Assembly: GCA_036346395.1 (NCBI GenBank) | Contig: CM070615.1 | Location: forward strand, 3,539,534 to 3,603,533 | Length of the DNA stretch: 64,000 nt | From: Hsuehochloa calcarea | Taxonomy: Eukaryota > Streptophyta > Magnoliopsida > Poales > Poaceae | Reading direction: 5' to 3' | In this document: positions 12,114 to 22,104 of the stretch, in pieces | Layout of the letters: each line of letters begins with the position of its first letter | Numbering within the stretch: the stretch's first letter is position 1 | Made by a program: the position numbers and the translations under genes | The notes under the pieces: model-generated | What the model was told of the DNA's origin: nothing | What the model saw: the letters and a program-made list of their open reading frames with translations, nothing else | Database searches by the model: none

Positions 12114-13258
12114 TTTAGGACTGAATGATCATCTACCAGTGGTACTCTCATCATGTAGCAAATTATTACCCTGTGAGTGGCACTGCCGCACTAAAGATCT
12201 ATGTCAGGACTTGTATTGGTAGCTTTGTCATTCAAGTCAATAATGTCATGCTGCTGGCCCCAACTGGTGCAATATCAGCACTATCATCCGAACTGTGTAT
12301 AGCAAATGGAAGCACAGATGTGAGTCATTGATTATCTGCATAGATTGTGTGACCTACAAAGCTGTATCTTGTACAGTGATTCTGTCATACATTACAACTC
12401 ACAAGCCAATGTTTATTAGTGACCCAAGATTTGTTTTTATAGAGATATACATGGGACGTGGATGCAAGATTTGTTTTTATAGAAATATACATGGGAAGTG
12501 GATTTCTTCTTAAATTTGCATTTGTTGATTTCAGTGCCTGAAGAAGCTCACAGTGGGACTTACTTAGTACTAGTACTGCAGTAAATTACTGAGAACTGCA
12601 CCAATTGATGCACATTTTGGCTCCAGCTCCTCATGATCGAATCTTTCTCATCAATCTTTCCACTCAAAAAATGATCAACTCTGAAAAGTGGTATGTTTCG
12701 CTCTCCTTTTCCCCTAGTACTGCTCCTATCATGTGCTTTCCAATTTCTTAAACACTTCTTTTACTTCCTATACTGTATTTAACTATCTTGCATTCATAGT
12801 TTGTACTGGAAATTTGTGGTATTAACAGAAACCTACTCATTTAGGCTTTAAATCCAATACCCTGTATTGATTGTAGTTTGCTCTATCTTCTAGCACTTAT
12901 ATTCTGAATTTACAATTGACAACCAAGTTTCCCTGGAGCATGGTGGGGACAGTTAATTTTCCTTTTTGTGAACTTTGAATTTGCAGTAATTGTTATTCTA
13001 CTATCTAGGCTTGGCTCTATCATGGCAAGGAGGAAAGTATTGAATATTCTAGATATAATGCCAAACACATTGGCCCCAATTTTCATTACCTAATAGCATG
13101 ATGGTTCATCTGTGCAGCACATTTTTTTTTTTAAAAAAGATGAAGCCTGTGCTGTCTGATACTTCCTCTTCCATTTGACAAATCTTGCCAATTTCGTTTC
13201 TCACTATTTATCTAATTTTCTTACCGTCATATCCTCTTGGTCGTGATTATCAGTTAGT
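12114..13258 (+). other. 3' flank of PPR pseudogene, no gene seen
   Basis: AT-rich sequence, possibly old 3' UTR followed by intergenic DNA. It contains the 40-bp tandem duplication listed separately. Confidence 0.4.
12425..12504. repeat. imperfect tandem duplication, 40-bp unit
   Basis: aagatttgtttttatag followed by aRatatacatggga occurs at 12426 and again at 12466, with a few substitutions between copies. Confidence 0.85.
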
Positions 13259-13783
13259 CTAGGATGTTGCTATTTCGAGGCATTTCTCATCAATAATCTG
13301 AACATCTTTCCATTCTCTCTTACTAGGGTATAACATAGGAGGAAGTATCAATAATTCAATACAGTGAAGGTGGTTGTCCTTGTCATTCGTCATCCTTACC
13401 AACTTACTAGCTGTGCATAGTTTCTGCATTATGGTACAACCAGACATATCTTTGGTCCTTACAGAGTCTCCTTTGGTCCACCATCTGCGCATGTTACATC
13501 TGTTTGTAAGGAAAGTACTGTTTGTGTACAAAAGCTGGCGTCTAGAACCACTAGCAGGTACTGAGTAAAGGGCAAATGCTACATATAAGAGATGACCATT
13601 CATCAGGTTAGCCATTTCTTGTGGACCATGCCCATTCCTGAGCTTCATGAAGGCAGCAGCTTCTTGCAAAGAAAAAGTGATCTTGTGGCTGATGCCTGAT
13701 GGGTATATCATAGCATTTTGTAGGTCCAGTTTGAGTTGCCCCCCTATACGCCAGTTTTGTGGGCCAGGCCTCTGGTAGTCCAT
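13259..13783 (-). CDS. uncharacterised 174-aa ORF
   Basis: An uninterrupted ATG-to-stop ORF (start MDYQRPGPQNWRIGG, end KCLEIATS) in a region otherwise free of long ORFs. I recognise no domain, signal peptide or membrane segment. It has two short Cys-containing stretches but no ordered zinc-binding pattern. It sits next to a LINE fragment and may be chance. Without homologues or transcripts it should be treated as hypothetical. Confidence 0.2.
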   Translation of the reverse strand: MDYQRPGPQNWRIGGQLKLDLQNAMIYPSGISHKITFSLQEAAAFMKLRNGHGPQEMANLMNGHLLYVAFALYSVPASGSRRQLLYTNSTFLTNRCNMRRWWTKGDSVRTKDMSGCTIMQKLCTASKLVRMTNDKDNHLHCIELLILPPMLYPSKREWKDVQIIDEKCLEIATS

Positions 13784-13875
13784 TAGCCCAGGGGGTCATT
13801 CACTCATGTGATGCATCCTCATCTCGTCTGGCCGTTTATTTTTGTGGTGGTTACTTCCATTGTGTCCTTACTATC

Positions 13876-14183
13876 ATTTTTTTTTGAAACCACGAGCAGG
13901 ACCTCCGCCATTCATTTCAGAAGAAGAGAATACAACATCAACTCCCGTAAGGGAGTCACCAACACCGAAAGGAGCCCCAAACCGGAACTCTTACCAAGAC
14001 ACCAACTGCACCCACAACGCCCAACCTGCAACAACGAAGCTAGAGTTGTCAAACAACAAGGAGCTGCGCAAACTGAAGAAACCTTATTCTTGCAAGGACT
14101 CGAAGTGTAGCCATCAACATCAGGGTGCATACCACGACACACCAATGGACTGCGCCAGCACCAGCATCAACACCACAATAGAT
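13876..14183 (-). mobile_element. LINE (L1-like) 3'-end fragment
   Basis: On the minus strand the segment ends with GAAATGAATGGCGGAGG, then TCCTGCTCGTGGTTTC and a poly(A) of about 9 (plus-strand t-run at 13877-13886). This small stem near the tail plus poly(A) is typical of plant L1-type LINE 3' ends in grasses. No reverse transcriptase is present, so it is 5'-truncated. It abuts the truncated outer end of the C2 LTR. Confidence 0.5.
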
Positions 14184-15288
14184 GGCGACGTTGAGGTAAG
14201 CGCAAACGAATTAGACTGGCTCCACAAATTGAACCTAATGAACCTCAATTCCATTAGGGTTGTTCTTCCTCCACTCCGAAGATGACGAGCATCGAACCAC
14301 TCACAGACGGTGTTGGACCTCTTCACAACCTTTTTGAAGAGATCACTGCACAATCTTTCTCCAAGCCATCTAGGTGTCGGTAAGCACTAAGAATGATAAA
14401 TCACAACCCTTTCTTGATGGTTATCAAGTACTAAAGAGATCAACAAATGATGCAAATGCACTTCAATGCTCTCAACTACCTCAAAATGTGAAATATGAGT
14501 AAATGAGTAGTAGAGAGTGCACAAGTAGCTCTAATGTATTCAATGAGGTTAGAGGTTTTGAGCTTGGTGCTGGTGAGGGGGTATTTATAGCCCACAACAA
14601 AAAAAAAACGACCGTTTGAAGAAATTCCCTAAAAAAATTCAGTAGGTGCGGTACCACCGCCATTGATCGGCTGGTACTGCACCTACTATTCAACGGTCAT
14701 ATGGGGTTCATTAAATGCTTCTGAACTAGCTATTACGGTTTGGTGCGGTACTATCACACTCACATGGTCCGGTACTACATCTTGATGGTAGTACCTCTTG
14801 GCTCTACCGATACTACCGATTTCCAGAGGAGGAAAAACTATAAAAAATACACTCTTTGGAAATAATGTATCGCTAACTGGAAATCGAACCTACCGCACTG
14901 TGGTAGTACCATACCTTAGGTGCGGTTATATCGGTTTTTACTAACAACTGTAGTTCAAGATACATGCATGACTTAGTTGATCAAGATTGTACAAAATAAA
15001 TCCTCAAGCTACTAGCTATGATCCCTCTTTATAATGGGACATCTAGCCTATAAATCCGGTCTTTCCACCAATCATCGAGACCGGTAAAAACTATAAAAGG
15101 GTCCTTAGGCTACATTACACCTTTGTCTTGAGCCATGTCGATCTTTTTATTGTCTTTGCATGTCATTCCCATGTTGTCATATAAAATCCGGGTCTAAATC
15201 TTTAAAATATCTTAGCACACATGTTAGTTCCATAACACATTGTTGTCATTAATTACCAAAATTATTTTTAGGAGCCTAGATGCTTTCA
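14184..15288 (-). mobile_element. C2 3' LTR (outer end missing)
   Basis: Homologous to 54611-55439 over most of its length (shared cgttgaggtaagc, gcaccacacaatctt-type and gtagttcaagat segments). The inner end is ...gctttca at 15288, next to the polypurine tract. The outer about 315 bp that the other LTR has (54296-54610) are missing and replaced by the LINE fragment. It contains several gcggtaccaccg/gcggtactaccg-like words. Confidence 0.8.
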
Positions 15289-15302
15289 ATCTCTCCCTTT
15301 TT
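15289..15302 (-). other. C2 polypurine tract
   Basis: The minus strand reads AAAAAGGGAGAGAT directly before the LTR start (TGAAAGC). This is the expected plus-strand priming site. Confidence 0.75.
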
Positions 15303-15818
15303 GGCAATTGATGACAACCTAGACAATGTGAATGAAGTAAAAGATTTTGAAAATACCTTGTGTTTGAACAAAAGTTCTATTTTCTTGTTTTGACTTTTAA
15401 TATGTAATTAATTCTTGAGATGGGCTCAAAGGAGATAAAGAATTATTTACAACAAAAATCGATTGACAAATAAACAAAACTCCCCCTAAACATGTGCATG
15501 AGTTCATAAAATTTTAGCGGAGTTTCCTTTATTTATAGAATTTGTGGAAGCAAGTTAAGTAAAAAAAGTTTAGCCATATGATAAATGAGATACTTCGCAC
15601 AAATCAGATAGTTGTAGCAAGGATAATCAACAAGCATTAACATGGCTATTGTCATAACGCATACATCCAAGGAATGAGTTCAAACATATCCAAAAGTCCA
15701 CACAAATAGTTAATAGTAGTAGATAGATAATAGAATAATAAGGTCACTTCATCTTCTTCTCCTCTTCCTTTGATATTTTCTTCTTCTTCTCCCCCTTTGG
15801 TATCAAATACAAAAAGAG
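15303..15818 (-). other. C2 spacer between extra ORF and polypurine tract
   Basis: AT-rich untranslated sequence of C2. No other feature seen. Confidence 0.5.
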
Positions 15819-17195
15819 TCACTCCTGAGGAGAAGGATAACGACGGCGACGACAGTGGTAGCGAAGTGGAGAAGGAGGCGTTGCTGAAGAAGAAGCATGC
15901 TCGAGTGCACCCACACGCTGGGCTAAGGAGGCCAACTGATAGTTCGTCTCATGTTGTGCGTCCCAGATCTCCATGACAACGGAATAAATCTGAGACAAGG
16001 AGATAGGATCAGCAGCTGGAGCATCCTCTTGCTCCTGAGCGTGTTCTTCCTCCTCTTGAGCACGAGAAGGGGCTGCAGAGGGAACAGGAGCCCCTTCCCT
16101 TGGCTTATATGGCTTGTGAACTTCCGATCGTGCCCCTCGATAGTGAGTCTTTCTCATGATAAGAGCCATTATGTAGGGAGTAAAGTATATCCGTTTGACC
16201 CTATCATTTTTAGAAGAAGCTATCTCCCTGATGATTAGATCAACCACATCAAATTTTCTTTCACTCATGATGCTATCAATGATATTCCAAGCGTGCCCTT
16301 GGATAACATCAAAGTTCCTGCTCTTTGGGAAAAATGTATGATTAATGATGCGATTGATGAGACTTGGCAAAGGTAGAAGTCCCGCAATCTTCCCGGGTGT
16401 GTATCTAATATTTTCATCATAGAATTGACAGCATGCCGAGGTTCTAAGAGCTTCCCGAGAATAAACCTTTTCAAACTATCCTGAGTGAGTCTTTAGAGCT
16501 AGCTCAAACTCAGGCTTGGTGGCTTCCACCTTTTCTTGTCTTGTCATCCATGTCATAGACTCAAAGTCCAGGGATACATATACTGTGGTTTAGAACTGTT
16601 TGATCATATCCTCATTGTAGTTACACCGAAATGCAACAATGTCATGCAAGCCCACAACAAAGAATAGATTGTATGCGAGTTAAGATGTGCCCAGTCCACA
16701 TACTTGTGATTAGCGAACTGCCGGTGATGATCGTATAGTTGGTTGAAGACATCTTGTTAGAACACTGTATGGAACCGAGGATCCGAAGAAGTCCTTGGTT
16801 TGACAGACTGATTTGGGTGACGAAGTATGGCATACTCATCACTTGTAATCAGCCTCAGATTTATGTGTTGTTCTTCAGTCTCAACCATATCTTCATCCTC
16901 ATCCTCATGTTCTTCACTTTCTTCAAAGATGTCTTCTTCACTTGATGCCGACTCTTCTTCTTCTTCGTCTTGTCTTGAGGATTGACCCCTATCTTGAGCC
17001 CTTATGGCTTGCAAAAAGGAGTTGGTTTCAGAATTACTGTCCCCCTTGGAGTTGTAGGTGCTCTCACTAATGTCGACTTCCAAGAGGCCGCCTTGTGGCG
17101 AGAAGATCTAGCACGAGTTGCTGGAGGGTCATAGCGGTCGACAGGTTCACCTTCAGAGATGACATTCTTGCGAATGGAGGTTTTGGTCCTTGCAT
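15819..17195 (-). pseudogene. C2 extra ORF after pol (plant transposon protein domain), broken
   Basis: Minus-strand ORF in the env-like position between pol and the 3' LTR. Seen: an N-terminal basic stretch (ARTKTSIRKNVISEGEP) whose start codon is out of frame by one base at 17195; a Ser/Glu/Asp-rich acidic segment (about 16890-17000); then a conserved-looking core (LPSLINRIINHTFFPKS, MALIMRKTHYRG) and a Glu/Gln-rich tail. This layout matches the extra ORF of grass SIRE-like elements, often annotated as a putative plant transposon protein domain. Its function is unknown. Despite the position there is no clear membrane-spanning fusion-type segment, so I do not call it an envelope protein. Frameshifts near 16370-16475 and 16750 break it. 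Confidence 0.6.
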
Positions 17196-18058
17196 TCTTG
17201 CTATTAGAATGAAGAAGATTAGAAAAAAGGTGAAAAAAGGTTTTGAACTAATTAGCATAACCTAATTGAAATTCCTTAGTAAATGCGGTAGTACCACATG
17301 CACATACCAGTACCACTGGCCTGTGGTAGTACCGCACGATGTATAGAGGTAGCACCACATCCGTGGGGAATTTTGGGGCTCTTTTCAAATCTCGATATCA
17401 AATCTTGATCAATTTGCCCAAAAAAATTCAACTCATTTTTGCACATTTTGCTCAAACCAGATGCAAAAAAATGAGAGAGAAGATAATTCCAAGGTCATTT
17501 ACCTAGAAGGATGGATGAGAAAGGCTACCAAGCACTTGAGAATGGCAGGAATTTGTAGTTTTCTTAGATCTCCTTGATGATTTGAGGTTGGAAGTTTTGA
17601 GGAAGAAGAGAGAAGAGAGGAGAGAAAGGAGAAAATAGTTTAGACTTGGTGGTTTCTAGAGTGAATGATCGGTCGACTTGGTGGTTTCTAGAGTGAATGA
17701 TCGGTTGGACCGCAATGAACAGGAAGGTCAAAGTATAAGGAGTTGGCCACAACCGTTTCTAGGACCACCAGTCAGGAGCGGTAGTACATCACTTAAGGAG
17801 CAGTAGTATAGAACGGCGGTAGTAACGACAGTATGACCGTGGTAGTACCGTTTATCCTGAAAAATCAGGGGTTGAACAGGGATGCAAATGATCCTTAATT
17901 CAACACTCAAACAAGGATCATTATGCATGAGATAGATAATAAAAACCTAAAATAACATAGTTTTTATCAAATTAGAGAATTTTGAGAAAGATTTTAAAAT
18001 AGTTTTCACAAGAACTTCAAGAACTCTAAATAAGAACAAATAACATGGGGCATGAGTT
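17196..18058 (-). other. C2 spacer between pol stop and extra ORF
   Basis: Non-coding. It contains gcggtagtaccgc-type words like those in the C2 LTR (17284-17350, 17780-17850) and a 32-bp direct tandem duplication (17643-17706). Confidence 0.6.
17643..17706. repeat. tandem duplication, 32-bp unit
   Basis: gacttggtggtttctagagt followed by gaatgatcggt occurs at 17643 and again at 17675, nearly identical. Confidence 0.9.
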
Positions 18059-18184
18059 TCAAGCAATATTAGAATTATCTATGATATTTAACTCATTACT
18101 CAATTTGCAAAACCGGCTCTCATCTAATGGTGTGATGAAGATATCGGCTAATTGGTTATCGGTCTGTATGTGGCTAATAACTAT
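18059..18184 (-). pseudogene. C2 pol, C-terminal end
   Basis: The end of the copia RNase H region: ISHIQTDNQLADIF, then LDESRFCKLSNELNI, with a TGA stop at 18061-18059. It is cut off from the rest of RNase H by the inverted-repeat element at 18185-19070. The frame resumes at 19071-19073 with KGDI. Confidence 0.85.
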
Positions 18185-18504
18185 GGCCCTATTTGTTTAG
18201 GCTTAGGCTTTTTGGCTTATAGCTTAAAGCCAGCTTTTTGGCTTAATCAGCTTATAAGCCTCTTAGCTTTTAAGCCAAACTTTGGTGTTTGGTAATCTGG
18301 CTTTTTATAGGATATTGACTTGTTGAGTTGTGTGTGAAGGATTAAAAGTCTGAATTACCCTTTAGGGGTTAAATGATCTTTTTAAGCATGTATTTAAACT
18401 TATTTTTGCATAGGATTTTTAAATATGATGATATGTATAAGTGTACATATGAAACAAGATAGATTTCGCTCGTCCGTGCATGTCCAAGAAAAGAAATTTC
18501 TTAC

Positions 18505-18735
18505 GTTGATGGAGACGATGGGCTTCTGGTTGTGGCTGGCGCCCCAGAGGATGAGGGTGAAGAAGAAGAAGAGCGCGAAGAAGGCGGTAGCAAAACCAAG
18601 CGCGTACCGCCACTTTTTCGGAAGGTTCCCGTCGGCTGCGGCGCCGTCGGCGTCGTCGTCCTCCATGAGGAGCCCCTCCTCCTCGATGGCCGCCTCCTTC
18701 GTCCAAGGACACAGTCGCCGCCATGGCCGCCTCAT
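18505..18735 (-). pseudogene. captured first exon of a LEA-2/NHL-like membrane protein gene
   Basis: A 77-codon open exon: MRRPWRRLCPW, an acidic stretch (EEEGLLMEDDDADG), then KKWRYALGFATAFF, a hydrophobic segment, and LILWGASHNQKP, ending at a canonical donor (AAC|GTAAGA, 18505/18504). One N-terminal membrane anchor directly followed by WGAS..QKP.VS is the hallmark of grass LEA-2 (late embryogenesis abundant group 2, NDR1/HIN1-like) proteins. The conserved LEA-2 domain lies in the following exon, which was not captured. The frame is fully open, which suggests fairly recent capture. If expressed it would read into intron sequence and end near 18400. Family call by motif; parent locus not in this window. 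Confidence 0.65.
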
Positions 18736-18904
18736 GGGGGGCTGGGGAGCGAAGGTTGGGGATGGGGAAGGAGAAGAAGCGAGAAGGCGGGCGGTGGGAG
18801 CAAACCGGAGGAGGGAGGAAGGGTGGGAACGACCGGGAGGGGAGAGGAAAGGGGGAGGAGGGTGGGAGTGATCGGGATTCTGAGAAAAAAAAACAGCCGT
18901 TCAC

Positions 18905-18913
18905 ATTTATATA
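18905..18913 (-). promoter_or_regulatory. TATA box captured with the LEA-2-like exon
   Basis: The minus strand reads TATATAAAT, about 170 bp upstream of the ATG at 18735 and followed by a CT-rich leader (18740-18890) typical of grass 5' UTRs. It suggests that core promoter and 5' UTR were captured together with the exon. Confidence 0.5.
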
Positions 18914-19070
18914 CAAATGACATTTTGAGGGTAATTTTACAAAGGGATACATTTTGACCCTCCCCGGCTTATGGCTTTTAGGCTTAAAATAGGTAATTTT
19001 AATGCCAAGTTATTTAGGCTTAGGCTTTTTGGCTTTCAAGCCACACGAAAAGCCTAAACAAACAGGGCCA

Positions 19071-19403
19071 TATATCTCCTTTACTCACATGATCTCTCAA
19101 GAAATGATAGCGTATATCTATATGTTTGGTTCTTGAGTGTTGGATCATGTTATTTGCTATCTTCATGACACTATTATTATCACACAAAAGAGGTATATTA
19201 TCAAATTTAATTCTATAATCCATCAAGGTTTTCCTCATCCAAAGCAATTGCGCACAACAGCTACCCGCGGAAATATATTTGGCTTCAGCGGTGGATAGTA
19301 CTACAGAATTTTGTTTCTTGGATGACCATGAAACTAATAATCTTCCTAAGAGTTGACAACAACCCGAGATGTTTTTCCTATCCACATTACAACTCGCATA
19401 ATA
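19071..19403 (-). pseudogene. C2 pol, RNase H segment
   Basis: Copia RNase H: CNVDRKNISGCCQLLGR, VSWSSKKQNSVVLSTAEAKY, then SAGSCCAQLLWMRKTLMDY, DNNSVMKIANN and HSRTKHIDIRYHFLRDH. The frame is open through this piece. It is flanked by the inverted-repeat element on the left and by a SIRE-like LTR on the right. A second copy of its start (about 75 bp, 19318-19390) appears at 20201-20276. Confidence 0.85.
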
Positions 19404-20343
19404 TGTAGGACCAGGAAGAAGCGACTAGGGGGTGAATAGGCGCTTTCAAAACTTTCTCGCCTAAATCAAAACCAACACATTTACTCCTTTTAGGCTTAGG
19501 AACCCAATGTTCTTTTTGGCTTGACAGCTGGCTCGATTCCAAGCAAGCCACACGAAAAGCCTAAACAACAAAAAACAGGCGGTCCGTTGAAGCCGGTCGG
19601 AAGATCTTGAAAAACCATATATCTCCTTTACTCACATGATCTCTCAAGATCGAATGATTTTACCAAGGAGGTGCACAAACCCTAGAAATGCGTAAATCTT
19701 GATTCAAAATGGGGTTTGGTTCTTGAGTAATTGGATCATGTTCGATTTGCATCACAAGATTGTTCATATCTTCATGACACTATCCAAACCCTATTATCAC
19801 ACCTCTCCCTTCCTATTTATACTAGAAACATGGGTATATTATCAAGGTTGATTTAATTCCCATCTGAACCTATATCGATTCATCAAGGTTTTCAACCACC
19901 TCGATCCATCTTGTCCAAGCAATGCTTGAGTCACACGACCACCCGATCCCCGATCGTTCGGACCTCGGCTCTCCAAGCGTAGTCCCGATCCACTCACCGT
20001 TGACGCCGCTGACTCGCAAGCCACGCGACAAAGAATAGACAAACAAACCGCTTCCGGAACAAGTTCTTCACAACTTGACCCACGTCGCCGCAATGCAAAT
20101 ATATTTGGCTTGATTGGATAGTACGACCTCCCACAACGGCGGTCGGACGGTCCAAATGACTTAGCCAAAATTTGTCCGAAATTTCAATCGAATAGAACTT
20201 CTTGGATGACCATGAAACTAATAATCTTCCTAAGAGTTGACAACAACCCGAGATGTTTTTCCTATCCACATTGCAAACCAATAGCGCCATTGCCAATTGA
20301 CTCATCATCCTGAGATCGTGCACATATCCTCACGATATCCACA
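19404..20343. mobile_element. SIRE-like solo LTR with interleaved RNase H sequence
   Basis: The left end tgtaggaccaggaag...gactagggggtgaatagg matches the starts of the C2 and C3 LTRs. The right end ...ccattgccaattgactcatc...cgatatccaca matches the end of the C3 LTR. Flanks are taata and gaata (4 of 5 bases), consistent with a 5-bp target-site duplication in C2 RNase H. From about 19490 to 20276 the sequence alternates, in order, between LTR-like stretches and stretches found at 19016-19390 (inverted-repeat element end plus RNase H), and then repeats 19318-19390 almost exactly. No simple insertion history gives this; see findings. Confidence 0.65.
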
Positions 20344-22104
20344 GAATATCCAATTAATTCGAATTTAGCACCTTTGGGATACCGTAAACCAATGCTAGAG
20401 GAATCTTTTAAATATCTAAGAATTCTTTTTACGGCCACTAAATAGCATTCTTTTGGTGATGCTTGAAATCTTCCACACATGCAAACACTAAACATAATAT
20501 CGGACCTAGATGCGGTAAGATAAAGCAAACTACCGATCATTGATCTATAAAACTTTAAATCTACCCATTTACCTTCCTCATTAAGGTCGAGATGCCCGTT
20601 AGCGGCCATGGGAGTCTTGATGGGCTTTGCGTCCTCTATGCTAAACCTTTTGATCAAGTCTTTCACATATTTTGTTTGGCTCACGAAAGTCCCATCCTTA
20701 AGTTGCTTAATTTAAAGTTCAAGGAAGTAGCTAAGTTGTCTGATCATGGGCATTTCAAATTTGCTAGACATCATTTAACTAAATTTCTTGCAAAATTCTT
20801 GGTTAGTAGACTCAAAGATAATATCATCAACATATATTTGACATATAAAGAATTCATCATTTAAAAACTTTTGTAAACAAGGTTGTGTCAACCTTTCTGA
20901 TTTTGAATCATTTGAAACTAGAAAATCTCTAAGGCGTTCATATCATGCTCAATGAGCTTGTTTGAGACCATAATGTGCCTTGGAGAGTTTATACACATGA
21001 TTTGGATTATTAGGATCTTCAAAACCGGGTGGTTGTTCAACAAACATAAGTTCAGATATTTTATCATTTAGAAAAGCACTTTTAATATCCATTTGAAATA
21101 ATTTAATATCAAAACATGATGCAAAAGCAAGTAAAATACGAATGGACACAAGTCTAGCTACAGGAGCGAAAATTTTACTAAAATCCAAACCTTCAATTTA
21201 TGTGAATCCTTGAGCGACCAATCGTACCTTGTTTTTACAACCACTCAATTTTTGTCTTGTTTGTTCCTAAAAACCCATTTTGTGTCGATGACGTTATGTT
21301 CGTTGGGTCTTTCCACCAATATCTAAACATCATTTCGAGCGAAGTTATTTAGTTCACGCATTGCATTCACCGAATCAGGATCATCGAGTGCTTCATCTAC
21401 ATGTTTTAATTCAAAATAAGAAACAAACAAGTAATGCTCACAATAAGAAGCAACACAAAATCGAGTTTGGACTCCTTTACTAACATATTGGGTCTATTGG
21501 ATGATCTTTTGCAACTGCGTTGCAGATCTTTGGGGTAGGTTTGGTGGTTGTTCATATTTCTTGTCATCCACTTCATCAATTTGAATTTGGTTTATCGTGG
21601 AAGAGGTAGGAGGTTAGACTTGAATGGACGATGGTGAGTCATTCAAATATTCATTTGGCTTGATGTCGCTTATTTATATGTTCTTCATTGCTTGCCTTAA
21701 TGCTTCATTACCTACATCATCCAAATTTTCTTGCTCTTCTTGAGAGCCATTAACTTCATTAAATTATACATCATGAGTCTCTTCAACTAAATCATAGTTT
21801 TTATTGAAGACACGATAAGCTTTACTATTCGATGAATAGTCAAATAAAAATCCAACATCACAACGACTTCGAAATTTGAAAGACGAACACCTTTATGTAA
21901 AATATAGCATTTGCAACCAAATACATGAAAATAGGAGATGTTTGGTTTTCTTCCAATGAGAAGCTCATAGGAGGTCTTGTTCAACAATCGGTGCAAATAA
22001 CGACGATTTATGTCCTGACAAGCGGTATTGATTGCTTCCGCCCAAAAACTATCGGAAGTGTTATACTTATCAAGTATTGTCCTAGCCATTTCAATTAATA
22101 TTCG
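20344..22104 (-). pseudogene. C2 pol: integrase C-terminal part and reverse transcriptase
   Basis: Minus strand. Integrase C-terminal part first (MARTILDKYNTSDSFWAEA, then YELLIGRKPNISYFHVFGC, about 21900-22089), then RT: FSKIFAPVARLVSIRILLA, FQMDIKSAFLNDKISE, EQPPGFEDPNNPNHVYKL (20949-21188), the catalytic YVDD at 20823-20834, and the connection to RNase H (VSQTKYVKDLIKRFSIED, RSMIGSLLYLTASRSDI; 20344-20684). Copia domain order (integrase before RT) is clear. There are frameshifts and stops near 21190, 20945 and 20700. C3 is inserted at 22105. Confidence 0.85.

Larger units (their letters stand above)
18185..19070. mobile_element. 886-bp non-autonomous TIR element carrying a host gene fragment
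   Basis: The left end ggccctatttgtttaggctt matches the right end read in reverse (ggccctgtttgtttaggctt), an inverted repeat of about 20 bp with one or two mismatches. Subterminal aggctt/aagcc words repeat on both sides. It interrupts C2 RNase H; comparison with the expected coding sequence implies a 3-bp TAT duplication (18182-18184 and 19071-19073). The 3-bp duplication would fit PIF/Harbinger or CACTA, but the ends are not decisive, so the superfamily is open. No transposase. The GC-rich middle (18500-18910) is unlike the AT-rich ends and holds captured host sequence. Confidence 0.8.

Noticed and set aside
15819..17195. Envelope gene of a retrovirus-like element
   Set aside because: Position fits, but no signal peptide, no clear membrane anchor and no fusion-type segment are visible.
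18419..18952. 177-codon ORF in the other minus-strand frame over the captured exon
   Set aside because: The frame at 18735 gives a coherent LEA-2-like N terminus ending at a splice donor; the other frame gives only Arg/Leu/His runs.
19404..20343. An exotic recombination or template-switching product
   Set aside because: Template switching would give a few blocks, not many short ordered alternations of both sources; a consensus artefact is more economical. Kept as a finding to be checked.
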